A stretch of 64,000 bases of DNA. It comes from DASYFG01 sp036498565. Lineage in GTDB: Bacteria; Bacillota; Bacilli; Lactobacillales; Lactobacillaceae. The notes beneath the pieces are model-generated. The model searched no databases. It had not been told where the DNA came from and saw nothing but the letters and a program-made list of their open reading frames with translations. A program made the position numbers and the translations under genes. The stretch is from the NCBI GenBank assembly GCA_036498565.1, contig DASYFG010000001.1:42988-106987 (forward strand). The letters run 5' to 3'. Shown here piece by piece: positions 56,716 to 64,000 of this stretch; position 1 is the first letter of the stretch; every line of letters begins with the position of its first letter.

Positions 56716-59165
56716 ATTACAGTTCAAAGGAATACTTGGCACTTGTTGACAAGTGGTGGCGTGCGACAAACTATTTGTCAGCCGGAATGATTTTCTTGAA
56801 GTCAAACCCACTTTTCTCAGTGACAAACACACCAATTTCAGTTGAAGACGTTAAGGCAAAGCCAATCGGACACTGGGGTACAATTTCAGGACAAACATTC
56901 TTGTACGCACACGCTTCACGTGCCATCAACAAGTATGACTTGGAAGCCTTCTACATCGGTGGACCTGGACACGGTGGACAAGTAATGGTTACAAACTCTT
57001 ACTTGGACGGTTCATATACAGAAGCATACCCAGAAATCACACAAGATATCGACGGTATGTCAAAGTTGTTCAAGAAGTTCTCATTCCCTGGTGGAATCGG
57101 TTCTCACATGACAGCTCAAACACCTGGTTCATTGCACGAAGGTGGAGAATTGGGTTACTCATTGTCACACGGTGTCGGTGCTATTTTGGACAACCCAGAA
57201 TACATCGGTTTCACAGTTATCGGTGACGGGGAAACTGAAACTGGCCCATCAATGACGGCCTACCACTCAATCAAGTTCATCAACCCTAAGAACGATGGTG
57301 CAGTTTTGCCTATCTTGGACTTGAACGGATTTAAGATTTCAAACCCAACGATCTTCTCACGTATGAGTGACGAAGAAATCACAAAGATGTTTGAAGGATT
57401 CGGATACTCAGTACGTTTCATCGACAACGATGACATCCACGACTATGCTGCATACCACGAATTGACAGCTAAAGTATTCGATGACGCAATCGAAGACATC
57501 CACGCCATCCAAAAAGACGCTCGTGAAAACGGTCGTTACCAAGATGGTGAAATCCCTGCATGGCCAATCATCATTGCCCGTTTGCCAAAGGGTTGGGGTG
57601 GACCAACGCACGACGAAAAGGGTAACCCAATCGAAAACTCATTCCGTGCGCACCAAGTGCCTTCAGAATTCTCATCAAAGCACATGGACTTGTTGCCAGC
57701 CTTTGAAGACTGGATGAACTCATACAAGCCTGAAGAATTGTTCAACGCTGATGGTTCATTGAAGGAAGAAATCGCTGCTATCGCACCTAAGGGTGAAAAG
57801 CGTTTGGGTGCCAACCCAATCGGTAACGGTGGACGTGACCGCTCTGACTTGGACTTGCCAAACTGGCAAGACTTCACAAACGACATCAACGATGACAACC
57901 GTGGAACAGAATTGGCCGACGGCAACCGCAACATGGACATGAACGTTTTGTCAACATACTTGAAGGAAGTTATGGTTAAGAACCCTAAGCGCTTCCGTGT
58001 ATTTGGTCCTGACGAAACAATGTCAAACCGTTTGTGGTCATTGTTTGAACACACAAACCGTCAATGGATGGAAGAAACAGACTACGTTGCTGATGGAAAT
58101 GGTCACGCTGACCAATTCGAAGGTGCCGAAGGTCGTATCTTGGATGCACAATTGTCAGAACACCAAGCTGAAGGTTGGTTGGAAGCTTACACATTGACAG
58201 GTCGTGTCGGTGTCTTTGCTTCATACGAATCATTCTTGCGTGTTGTCGACTCAATGATCACACAACACTTCAAGTGGTTGCGTCACGCCTCAGAACAACC
58301 ATGGCGTAATGACTACCCATCATTGAACTTGATTGCAACATCAACTGTCTTCCAACAAGACCACAACGGTTACACTCACCAAGATCCAGGTCTTTTGACA
58401 CACTTGGCTGAAAAGAAGTCTGACTTCATCCGTGAATACTTGCCAGCCGATGGTAACTCATTGTTGGCTGTTCAACACCGTGCGTTCTCAGAACGTCACA
58501 AAGTGAACTTGATTGTTGCCTCAAAGCAACCACGTCAACAATGGTTTACAGCTTCAGAAGCCGATGTATTGGCTAACGAAGGTTTGGCAATTATTGACTG
58601 GGCCTCTACTGCACCTTCAGGTGATGTTGACATCGTCTTCGCTTCAGCTGGTACAGAACCAACAATCGAAACATTGGCTGCTTTGTGGTTGGTTAACCAA
58701 GCCTTCCCAGAAGTTAAGTTCCACTATGTCAACGTTGTTGAATTGCTTCGTTTGCAAAAGAAGAACGGCCGCATGAACCAAGAACGTGAATTGTCAGATG
58801 ACGAATTCAACAAGTTCTTCCCAGCCGGAAAGCCTGTTGTCTTTGGATTCCACGGTTACGAAGACTTGATCGAATCATTCTGGTACCAACGTAACCACGC
58901 TGGTGACTTGCGTGTCCACGGATACCGTGAAGATGGTGACATCACAACGACATTCGACATGCGTGTTTACTCAGAATTGGACCGTTTCCACCAAGCAATC
59001 GACGCTGTTGAAGCGTTGGTAGAAGCTGGTGTGGTTGATTCTGCTAAGGCAGACGCCTTCTTCGACCAAATGAACAAGACTTTGGACAAGCACTATGACG
59101 TTACACGTAACGAAGGTGTCGACATCGAAGAATTTGTTAACTGGAACTGGTCAGCTTTGAAGTAA
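56709..59165 (+). CDS. xfp: Phosphoketolase (xylulose-5-phosphate/fructose-6-phosphate)
   Basis: The key enzyme of heterolactic fermentation: a thiamine-diphosphate enzyme cleaving xylulose-5-phosphate to acetyl phosphate and glyceraldehyde-3-phosphate. 818 aa, with [36 protein letters not shown] and [12 protein letters not shown] (ThDP/Mg site), [17 protein letters not shown], and [12 protein letters not shown]. Codon use differs strikingly from neighbours (TCA, ACA, GAC, AAC, GGT/GGA preferred), as expected for one of the most expressed proteins. Alone between its promoter and a strong terminator. Confidence 0.97.
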   Translation: MVDYSSKEYLALVDKWWRATNYLSAGMIFLKSNPLFSVTNTPISVEDVKAKPIGHWGTISGQTFLYAHASRAINKYDLEAFYIGGPGHGGQVMVTNSYLDGSYTEAYPEITQDIDGMSKLFKKFSFPGGIGSHMTAQTPGSLHEGGELGYSLSHGVGAILDNPEYIGFTVIGDGETETGPSMTAYHSIKFINPKNDGAVLPILDLNGFKISNPTIFSRMSDEEITKMFEGFGYSVRFIDNDDIHDYAAYHELTAKVFDDAIEDIHAIQKDARENGRYQDGEIPAWPIIIARLPKGWGGPTHDEKGNPIENSFRAHQVPSEFSSKHMDLLPAFEDWMNSYKPEELFNADGSLKEEIAAIAPKGEKRLGANPIGNGGRDRSDLDLPNWQDFTNDINDDNRGTELADGNRNMDMNVLSTYLKEVMVKNPKRFRVFGPDETMSNRLWSLFEHTNRQWMEETDYVADGNGHADQFEGAEGRILDAQLSEHQAEGWLEAYTLTGRVGVFASYESFLRVVDSMITQHFKWLRHASEQPWRNDYPSLNLIATSTVFQQDHNGYTHQDPGLLTHLAEKKSDFIREYLPADGNSLLAVQHRAFSERHKVNLIVASKQPRQQWFTASEADVLANEGLAIIDWASTAPSGDVDIVFASAGTEPTIETLAALWLVNQAFPEVKFHYVNVVELLRLQKKNGRMNQERELSDDEFNKFFPAGKPVVFGFHGYEDLIESFWYQRNHAGDLRVHGYREDGDITTTFDMRVYSELDRFHQAIDAVEALVEAGVVDSAKADAFFDQMNKTLDKHYDVTRNEGVDIEEFVNWNWSALK

Positions 59166-59188
59166 TTCAAATGACTATCTAGTACCTG

Positions 59189-59218
59189 AAAACGCTAGGA
59201 TTTTCCTAGCGTTTTTTT
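59189..59218 (+). terminator. Intrinsic terminator of xfp
   Basis: AAAACGCTAGGA pairs with TCCTAGCGTTTT, then more T. Confidence 0.92.
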
Positions 59219-59255
59219 GTGCGGTCTGCTACTATTAAGAAGAAAGTAGGTAGAT

Positions 59256-60488
59256 ATGAGCGAGTTTTTCACGTTGAATCGTAATTTGCAATTACGAATT
59301 GTGATGGTCTTTTTATCGGTGCTCTTAGGCAGCACGGTTGGGCCAAACATGACAATTTATTATGTGCGTTATTTTGGTGCTTTTTGGACAGGTTTACTGT
59401 TGCTGGTTGTCTCTGTTGCTGGTTTTTTGGCAGGTTTATATGGCGGGCACATGGCGGATATTTGGGGTCGAAAGCGGACAATGATGGTCGGAAGTGCCGG
59501 AATTGTTGGCGGTTACGCGTTGGCGATGTTGATGAATTCACCGTTATTTGTTAATCCGTACGTGACATTTTTTGGCTTTTTATTGACGACGGTTGGGTAT
59601 GGTTTTGCTGATCCGGCTGAAGAAGCGATGCTGATTGACGTGTCGACACCGCAAAATCGTCAGTTTATTTATGCGTTGATTTATTGGATTATTAACGTGG
59701 GTGTGATGATTGGCGCGGCGCTTGGTGGTTGGTTCTTCCGCGACTATCTTTTTGAATTGTTGTTGGCGCTGGTGATTGGCGCGCTGGTGAATTTGTCGAT
59801 TATCGTCTTTTTGGTTTCCGAAACTTTTCCAAAAGAAAAGCGTCCGACGCATAGTCCATCGGTGTGGAGTGCGGTCAAAAGTTACCGCAACGTTTTGCGC
59901 GATCGCCGCTATGTCGTCTTTTCACTGGGGATGATTGGCGCGACGATTATTTTTTCACAGGCGGATTATTATTTGCCGGCGCATTTAGCCGAGAGTTTTC
60001 ATAGCACGACGCTGTTCGGTGTTTCGATTTATGGGCAGCGTATGTTGTCGGTGATGACGTTGACGAACACGGTGATGGTGATTTTGTTGATGGGTGTCAT
60101 CGGCAAAATCACGCGTGAATTGCCGTTGCGACGAACATTGGCGGTTGGTTTATTGATGCAAGGTGGCGGATTTGCGCTGGCGTTTTTGTTAAATGACTGG
60201 GCGCCTTTGTTGGCAGCAGCGGTTATTTTGACCATGGGAGAAATCATTGGCGTGCCGGCTAACCAAACGCTGCGCGCGGATTTGATGAATCCAAAACAAA
60301 TTGGCACGTACTCGGGCTTTTCAGCGGCGATGCGGCCAATTGGGATGATCATCGCGAGTTTATTAGTCAGTTTGTCGCCGTTTTTGAAAAATTATGGGGT
60401 GGCGTTGGTGTTGGTTTTGCTGACGATTGGCGCGGTTTATTTGTTATTACGGGCAGAAGCGATGCCTGCGTATGAGGAGGAAGTATGA
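59256..60488 (+). CDS. MFS transporter (MDR-type)
   Basis: A twelve-helix major facilitator, 410 aa. Motif A is GGHMADIWGRKRTMM, after helix 2; GFADPAEEAMLIDVSTPQNR lies before helix 5. A substrate cannot be named; this class includes drug and metabolite exporters. The ATG follows AGTAGGTAGAT. It overlaps the HAD gene by 4 bases, so they form an operon. Confidence 0.85.
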   Translation: MSEFFTLNRNLQLRIVMVFLSVLLGSTVGPNMTIYYVRYFGAFWTGLLLLVVSVAGFLAGLYGGHMADIWGRKRTMMVGSAGIVGGYALAMLMNSPLFVNPYVTFFGFLLTTVGYGFADPAEEAMLIDVSTPQNRQFIYALIYWIINVGVMIGAALGGWFFRDYLFELLLALVIGALVNLSIIVFLVSETFPKEKRPTHSPSVWSAVKSYRNVLRDRRYVVFSLGMIGATIIFSQADYYLPAHLAESFHSTTLFGVSIYGQRMLSVMTLTNTVMVILLMGVIGKITRELPLRRTLAVGLLMQGGGFALAFLLNDWAPLLAAAVILTMGEIIGVPANQTLRADLMNPKQIGTYSGFSAAMRPIGMIIASLLVSLSPFLKNYGVALVLVLLTIGAVYLLLRAEAMPAYEEEV

Positions 60489-61294
60489 TTAAATTAGTTG
60501 CGATTGACATTGACGGGACATTGATTAATGATGAACGCCGGATTACGGCTGAAGTGCGGGACACAATCCGCGAAGCTTTGGCGCAAGGCGTGAAAATTGT
60601 GATTACCACCGGTCGGCCTTTGCCGGGCGTGGCGGATATTTTGGCCGAATTAGGTATCGCCGGACCGGATCAATACGTCATCACGTACAACGGCGGTTGG
60701 GTTCAAACGGTTGATGGTTCAAAAACTATTTCTAAAACACCGATCAGCTATTCGGATTATGAATTAGTGCAGCATTTTGCCGATCAACATGGCGCGTATT
60801 TGCAAGTGGAAACGGCAGACGCCGCACATACGGTGCACCACAAAATCAATCGTTGGGGCAGCGATGAAAATGCGTTGGTTAACTTGCCTTTGTACGTACA
60901 TGAAGCGGCAGAATTACCACAAGAATTAGCGGCGATTAAAGCAATCATCACCGCTGAAACTGATGAAGCCGACGTTTTGCAACAACAAGTGCCGGCCGAT
61001 ATTCACGACCAATTGACGGTAATCCGTTCAACGGCGCATAACTTAGAATTCATTAACAAAGCCACGAGCAAAGGTGCTGCGCTATTGGCTTTGGCCGATT
61101 ATTTGAATATCGCGCATGAAGACACAATGGCAATCGGCGATCAAGAAAACGATGCCACGATGATTGAAATGGCCGGTAAAGGCGTGGCAATGGGTAATGC
61201 GATTGACAAAATCAAAAATTTGGCCGATGACATTACAACCACGAACAATGAACACGGCGTAGCAATTGCGTTGCAGCGCCATGTTTTGGGGTAG
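60485..61294 (+). CDS. Cof-type HAD family phosphatase
   Basis: A 269-aa sugar-phosphate or nucleotide phosphatase with the catalytic IDIDGTLIND, the Thr motif ITTGRP, and the late MAIGDQENDATMIEMAG metal-binding motif, with a C2b cap between. Substrate not predictable. The ATG overlaps the MFS stop; GAGGAG lies just upstream. Confidence 0.9.
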   Translation: MIKLVAIDIDGTLINDERRITAEVRDTIREALAQGVKIVITTGRPLPGVADILAELGIAGPDQYVITYNGGWVQTVDGSKTISKTPISYSDYELVQHFADQHGAYLQVETADAAHTVHHKINRWGSDENALVNLPLYVHEAAELPQELAAIKAIITAETDEADVLQQQVPADIHDQLTVIRSTAHNLEFINKATSKGAALLALADYLNIAHEDTMAIGDQENDATMIEMAGKGVAMGNAIDKIKNLADDITTTNNEHGVAIALQRHVLG

Positions 61295-61350
61295 AAAACA
61301 AGCTTGAAATTTGCTACACTAAGATAGATATTTAATAGTCGGAGAACATC

Positions 61351-62328
61351 ATGTCAGAGCATCAGTTAAAAGTTTTCTCGCTAAGTGCCAATGAACCTTT
61401 GGCGCAAAAAGTGGCTGCGGCCATGGGCGAAGAATTGGGTGAATTGTCGGTAAAGCGTTTTAGCGACGGTGAAGTCCAAATCAGTATTGAAGATAGCGTC
61501 CGTGGGGCCAATGTTTTCGTGATTCAATCAACCAGCGCACCGGTGAACGACAATTTGATGGAATTGTTGATTATGGTCGATGCGTTGCGTCGTGCGAGTG
61601 CGCATGAAATCAACGTGGTGTTGCCTTATTACGGGTACGCACGTCAAGATCGTAAAGCCCGCAGTCGCGAGCCAATTACGGCCAAATTAGTTGCCAACAT
61701 GCTCGAACGCGCGGGCGCTACGCGTGTTTTGGCGTTGGATTTGCACGCAGCTCAAATCCAAGGATTCTTTGATATTCCGATGGATCATTTGCAAGGGGCG
61801 CCGTTGTTGGCAGATTACTTGTTGAGCAATGGCATTGTTGACACGAAAAACGCGGTGGTGGTTTCCCCTGATCACGGCGGCATGACACGGGCGCGTAATT
61901 TGAACAATTTGTTAGAATTAGAAGCGCCAGTAGCGGTTATTGACAAGCGCCGTCCAGCGCCAAACGTGGCCGAAATCGGCAGTATCGTGGGTGATGTCAA
62001 AGGCAAAGTGGCAATTATGATTGATGACATGATTGACACGGCCGGCACGATTACCCAAGGCGCGCAACTGGTCATGGATCATGGTGCCAAAGAAGTCTAT
62101 GTTGTAGCCAGCCACGCGGTGTTCTCAGGGCCAGCGGTTGAGCGTCTGCAAAATTCGGTCTTTACCAAAGTCATCGTCACCGATTCAATTCAATTACCAG
62201 AAGACAAGCGCTTTGAAAAGTTGGAAGTCGTGTCAGTTGGTGAGTTAATTGGTGAAGCAATTACGCGTATTAGCAAAAACGAAGCGATTAGTCCGCTGTT
62301 CAAAACCCGTTTTCGCAGCGCGCATTAA
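61351..62328 (+). CDS. prs: Ribose-phosphate pyrophosphokinase
   Basis: Makes PRPP from ribose-5-phosphate and ATP for nucleotide, His and Trp synthesis. 325 aa: [20 protein letters not shown], the ATP/ribose site [17 protein letters not shown], and the PRPP loop [18 protein letters not shown] is 5 bases before the ATG. Fits with the nucleoside salvage genes elsewhere in the window. Confidence 0.95.
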   Translation: MSEHQLKVFSLSANEPLAQKVAAAMGEELGELSVKRFSDGEVQISIEDSVRGANVFVIQSTSAPVNDNLMELLIMVDALRRASAHEINVVLPYYGYARQDRKARSREPITAKLVANMLERAGATRVLALDLHAAQIQGFFDIPMDHLQGAPLLADYLLSNGIVDTKNAVVVSPDHGGMTRARNLNNLLELEAPVAVIDKRRPAPNVAEIGSIVGDVKGKVAIMIDDMIDTAGTITQGAQLVMDHGAKEVYVVASHAVFSGPAVERLQNSVFTKVIVTDSIQLPEDKRFEKLEVVSVGELIGEAITRISKNEAISPLFKTRFRSAH

Positions 62329-62339
62329 TTTGATATAAT
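62311..62339 (+). promoter_or_regulatory. Promoter of the tyrS T-box transcript
   Basis: TTTCGC (62311-62316), 17-bp spacer, TGA-TATAAT (62334-62339), overlapping the end of prs. Confidence 0.65.
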
Positions 62340-62345
62340 ATAAAA

Positions 62346-62553
62346 AACGATTGTCGTAGCAAAGTAAGTTCATATGTGTTTGTTTCAGAAAATTGGCGGT
62401 TAATGCGAGCCAAACCAGCGTGTGAACTGAATTACAACTACTTAATTAGCAATCCGTCCGCTCGCGTTAAGAGCAAATGAGTGAGCGAAAGCTAATGTAG
62501 GTGGTACCGCGGAAAATCCGTCCTAACAAATATTGTTAGGACGGATTTTTTTA
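62346..62553 (+). promoter_or_regulatory. Tyrosine T-box leader of tyrS
   Basis: Stem I AGTTCA...TGAACT closes next to the specifier loop GAATTACAAC, which holds TAC (Tyr). The T-box AGGTGGTACCGCGG lies at 62499-62512, then the terminator AATCCGTCCTAACA/TGTTAGGACGGATT with seven T. Confidence 0.93.
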
Positions 62554-62570
62554 TTTTCAGGAGAAAACAA

Positions 62571-63821
62571 ATGAATTTTATTGAAGACTTGCGCTGGCGT
62601 GGCGCATTAAAACAAGTAACAGACGAACAAGGTTTGCTCGATGCAATGGCAAAAGGGCAAATTGGGGCTTATGTCGGTGTTGACCCAACTGCCTCATCAA
62701 TTCACATCGGTAACTTAATCCCGTTGATGGTGTTGAAACGCTTCCAAATGGCCGGCCACAAAGCCGTTATTGTTATTGGTGGCGGTACGGGTGCGATTGG
62801 GGATCCGTCTGGTAAAAAATCTGAACGCCAACTATTATCTTTGGAACAACTCAATGCCAACGTCGCAGCGTTCAAAAAACAATTCGAAAAATTGTTTGGT
62901 GATGCCGAATTTTCAATTGTGAACAACAACGACTGGTTGGGACGTTTGTCATTGACGGATTTTTTGCGCGACTACGGTAAGTTGTTCTCTGTCAACGAAA
63001 TGATTAAAAAAGACATCGTGGCATCTCGCTTGGAGACGGGTATTTCGTTTACGGAATTTACCTATCAAATTTTGCAAGGAATTGATTTCTTACAATTGTG
63101 GCGTCGTGAAAACGTCCAATTGCAAATTGGTGGTAGCGATCAATGGGGAAACATCACATCAGGAACGGGATTGATCCATTCGGTGGAAAGTGCCGAAGCG
63201 CCCGCTTTTGGTTTGACAATTCCGCTAATGTTGAATTCTGACGGCACGAAATTTGGTAAGTCAGAAGGTAATGCGATTTTCTTGGATGAAAAATCAACAT
63301 CACCTTACGAATTTTACCAATTCTGGTTAAACCAACAAGATGCGGACGCGATTAAGTATTTGAAATACTTCACATTTTTGTCATACGAAGAAATCGGCGA
63401 ATTGGAACAACAAACACAAGAAAATCCACGTGCGCGTGCCGCGCAACGTCGTTTGGCCCAAGAAGTGACAAAATTTGTTCACGGACAAAGTGCGGTTGAT
63501 GAAGCCGAACGTTTGTCCGCGGCGTTGTTTAATGGCGATGTTGCGGATTTGACAGCTGATCAAATCGCCGATGTGTTTGGCGGGGTGCCAAGTTTTGATG
63601 CAACAGCTGAAAAAGTCAACATTGTTGATTTCTTAGTTCACGCGGGAGTCGAAGCGTCAAAGCGCCAAGCGCGCGAAGATGTTGCGAACGGCGCGATTAC
63701 GATTAATGGTGAAAAAATCACGAATCCAGCGTTTGAAGTGGACCCAACTGGGCATTACGACGGTCGATTTATTTTGGTACGTCGTGGTAAAAAGCGCTAT
63801 TTCCTAGGCAAAATTAACTAA
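62571..63821 (+). CDS. tyrS: Tyrosyl-tRNA synthetase
   Basis: Charges tRNA-Tyr. 416 aa class I synthetase: YVGVDPTASSIHIGNLIPL (HIGH-equivalent HIGN), GGSDQWGNITSG for tyrosine, GTKFGKSEGNAIFLD (KMSKS-equivalent KFGKS), and a C-terminal S4 RNA-binding domain (about 350-416). CAGGAG is 7 bases before the ATG. Regulated by its own Tyr T-box. Confidence 0.96.
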   Translation: MNFIEDLRWRGALKQVTDEQGLLDAMAKGQIGAYVGVDPTASSIHIGNLIPLMVLKRFQMAGHKAVIVIGGGTGAIGDPSGKKSERQLLSLEQLNANVAAFKKQFEKLFGDAEFSIVNNNDWLGRLSLTDFLRDYGKLFSVNEMIKKDIVASRLETGISFTEFTYQILQGIDFLQLWRRENVQLQIGGSDQWGNITSGTGLIHSVESAEAPAFGLTIPLMLNSDGTKFGKSEGNAIFLDEKSTSPYEFYQFWLNQQDADAIKYLKYFTFLSYEEIGELEQQTQENPRARAAQRRLAQEVTKFVHGQSAVDEAERLSAALFNGDVADLTADQIADVFGGVPSFDATAEKVNIVDFLVHAGVEASKRQAREDVANGAITINGEKITNPAFEVDPTGHYDGRFILVRRGKKRYFLGKIN

Positions 63822-63869
63822 AATTCAAGCGGGAGTTTCCCGCGTACATAAAAAAGTTCAAACAAAGTA

Positions 63870-63898
63870 TTGACAAACAAGTCAAAAGCGCGTAAAGT
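63870..63898 (+). promoter_or_regulatory. Upstream tandem promoter, rRNA-operon style (P1)
   Basis: TTGACA (63870-63875), exactly 17-bp spacer, TAAAGT (63893-63898), in a gene-free stretch after tyrS. A GCGGGA/TCCCGC hairpin without a T-run (63828-63843) lies between tyrS and this promoter. Confidence 0.7.
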
Positions 63899-63968
63899 AA
63901 ATCAACGTTGTGTTAGCGCATAACAAAGCCAACGGCAAAGAGGTTTGAAAACAACTTGAAAAAAGGTG

Positions 63969-63997
63969 TTGACAAACGAGTGCGAGGTTGGTATAGT
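63969..63997 (+). promoter_or_regulatory. Downstream tandem promoter, rRNA-operon style (P2)
   Basis: TTGACA, 17-bp spacer, TATAGT ending at 63997. It is 99 bases after P1 with the same GTATTGACAAAC/GTGTTGACAAAC opening. Tandem promoters of this type usually drive 16S-23S-5S operons. Confidence 0.7.
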
Positions 63998-64000
63998 AAT

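Noticed and set aside
1..64000. CRISPR arrays, insertion sequences, prophage genes
   Set aside because: No regularly spaced direct repeats, transposase, integrase or phage structural genes were seen anywhere in the window.

Overview
The window looks like the chromosome of a heterofermentative lactic acid bacterium of the Leuconostoc/Weissella group (Lactobacillales). The evidence is a highly expressed phosphoketolase (xfp, 56709-59165), T-box leaders, CtsR, TreR and CcpA sites, ECF transporters, and base composition near the middle of the range for this group. The genus is inferred from protein resemblance only. No prophage, insertion sequence or CRISPR array was seen. The end of the window carries two tandem strong promoters (63870-63997) of the kind that precede rRNA operons, so a 16S gene probably starts just outside.

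Layout. 1-8.3 kb: nucleoside hydrolase, ferredoxin-NADP reductase, acetyltransferase, lipoteichoic acid synthase plus a glycosyltransferase, a MerR regulator, the thiamine transporter thiT under a TPP riboswitch, and a pseudouridine synthase. 8.3-12.6 kb: an amino-acid permease/PTS-IIC operon behind a long structured leader, then an OYE-family reductase with a MarR regulator. 12.6-15 kb: a likely small RNA and clpL with CtsR operators. 14.9-18 kb: a divergent Rgg-type regulator facing an operon of a tiny peptide gene, a methyltransferase, a NUDIX hydrolase and an EamA exporter. 18-21.4 kb: a T-box-controlled NhaC-type transporter, then a stress-like cassette (SDR plus two small proteins) and tRNA-Ser. 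21.5-26.4 kb: housekeeping genes (nnrE, an FAD protein, an NrtR-like regulator, dus). 26.5-30.1 kb: three genes resembling accessory-Sec Asp1, Asp2 and Asp3, without SecA2/SecY2 nearby. 30.1-34.1 kb: gdpP-rplI-dnaB. 34.4-40.2 kb: a nucleoside ABC transporter with PurR-type boxes, split by an isochorismatase-like gene. 40.2-47.4 kb: proC, the trehalose regulon (treR/treP/treC), and a MerR/MFS drug-efflux pair. 47.4-55 kb: a cluster-less MutY, a Met T-box operon (SAM hydrolase plus a complete ECF transporter), and an ABC-2 transporter. 55.1-64 kb: tRNA-Asn, ybaK, a GntR regulator, xfp, an MFS transporter, a HAD phosphatase, prs, and tyrS under a T-box.

How it fits together. Sugar uptake (trehalose), the phosphoketolase pathway, nucleoside salvage (nucleoside hydrolase, BMP/Nup transporter, prs) and amino-acid sensing by T-boxes form an ordinary fermentative core. 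The least ordinary parts are the Rgg/peptide/methyltransferase operon, the orphan Asp1-Asp2-Asp3 set, the candidate C/U-rich small RNA, and a recurring promoter arrangement in which the -10 box lies exactly six bases before the start codon, implying leaderless mRNAs for at least seven genes.
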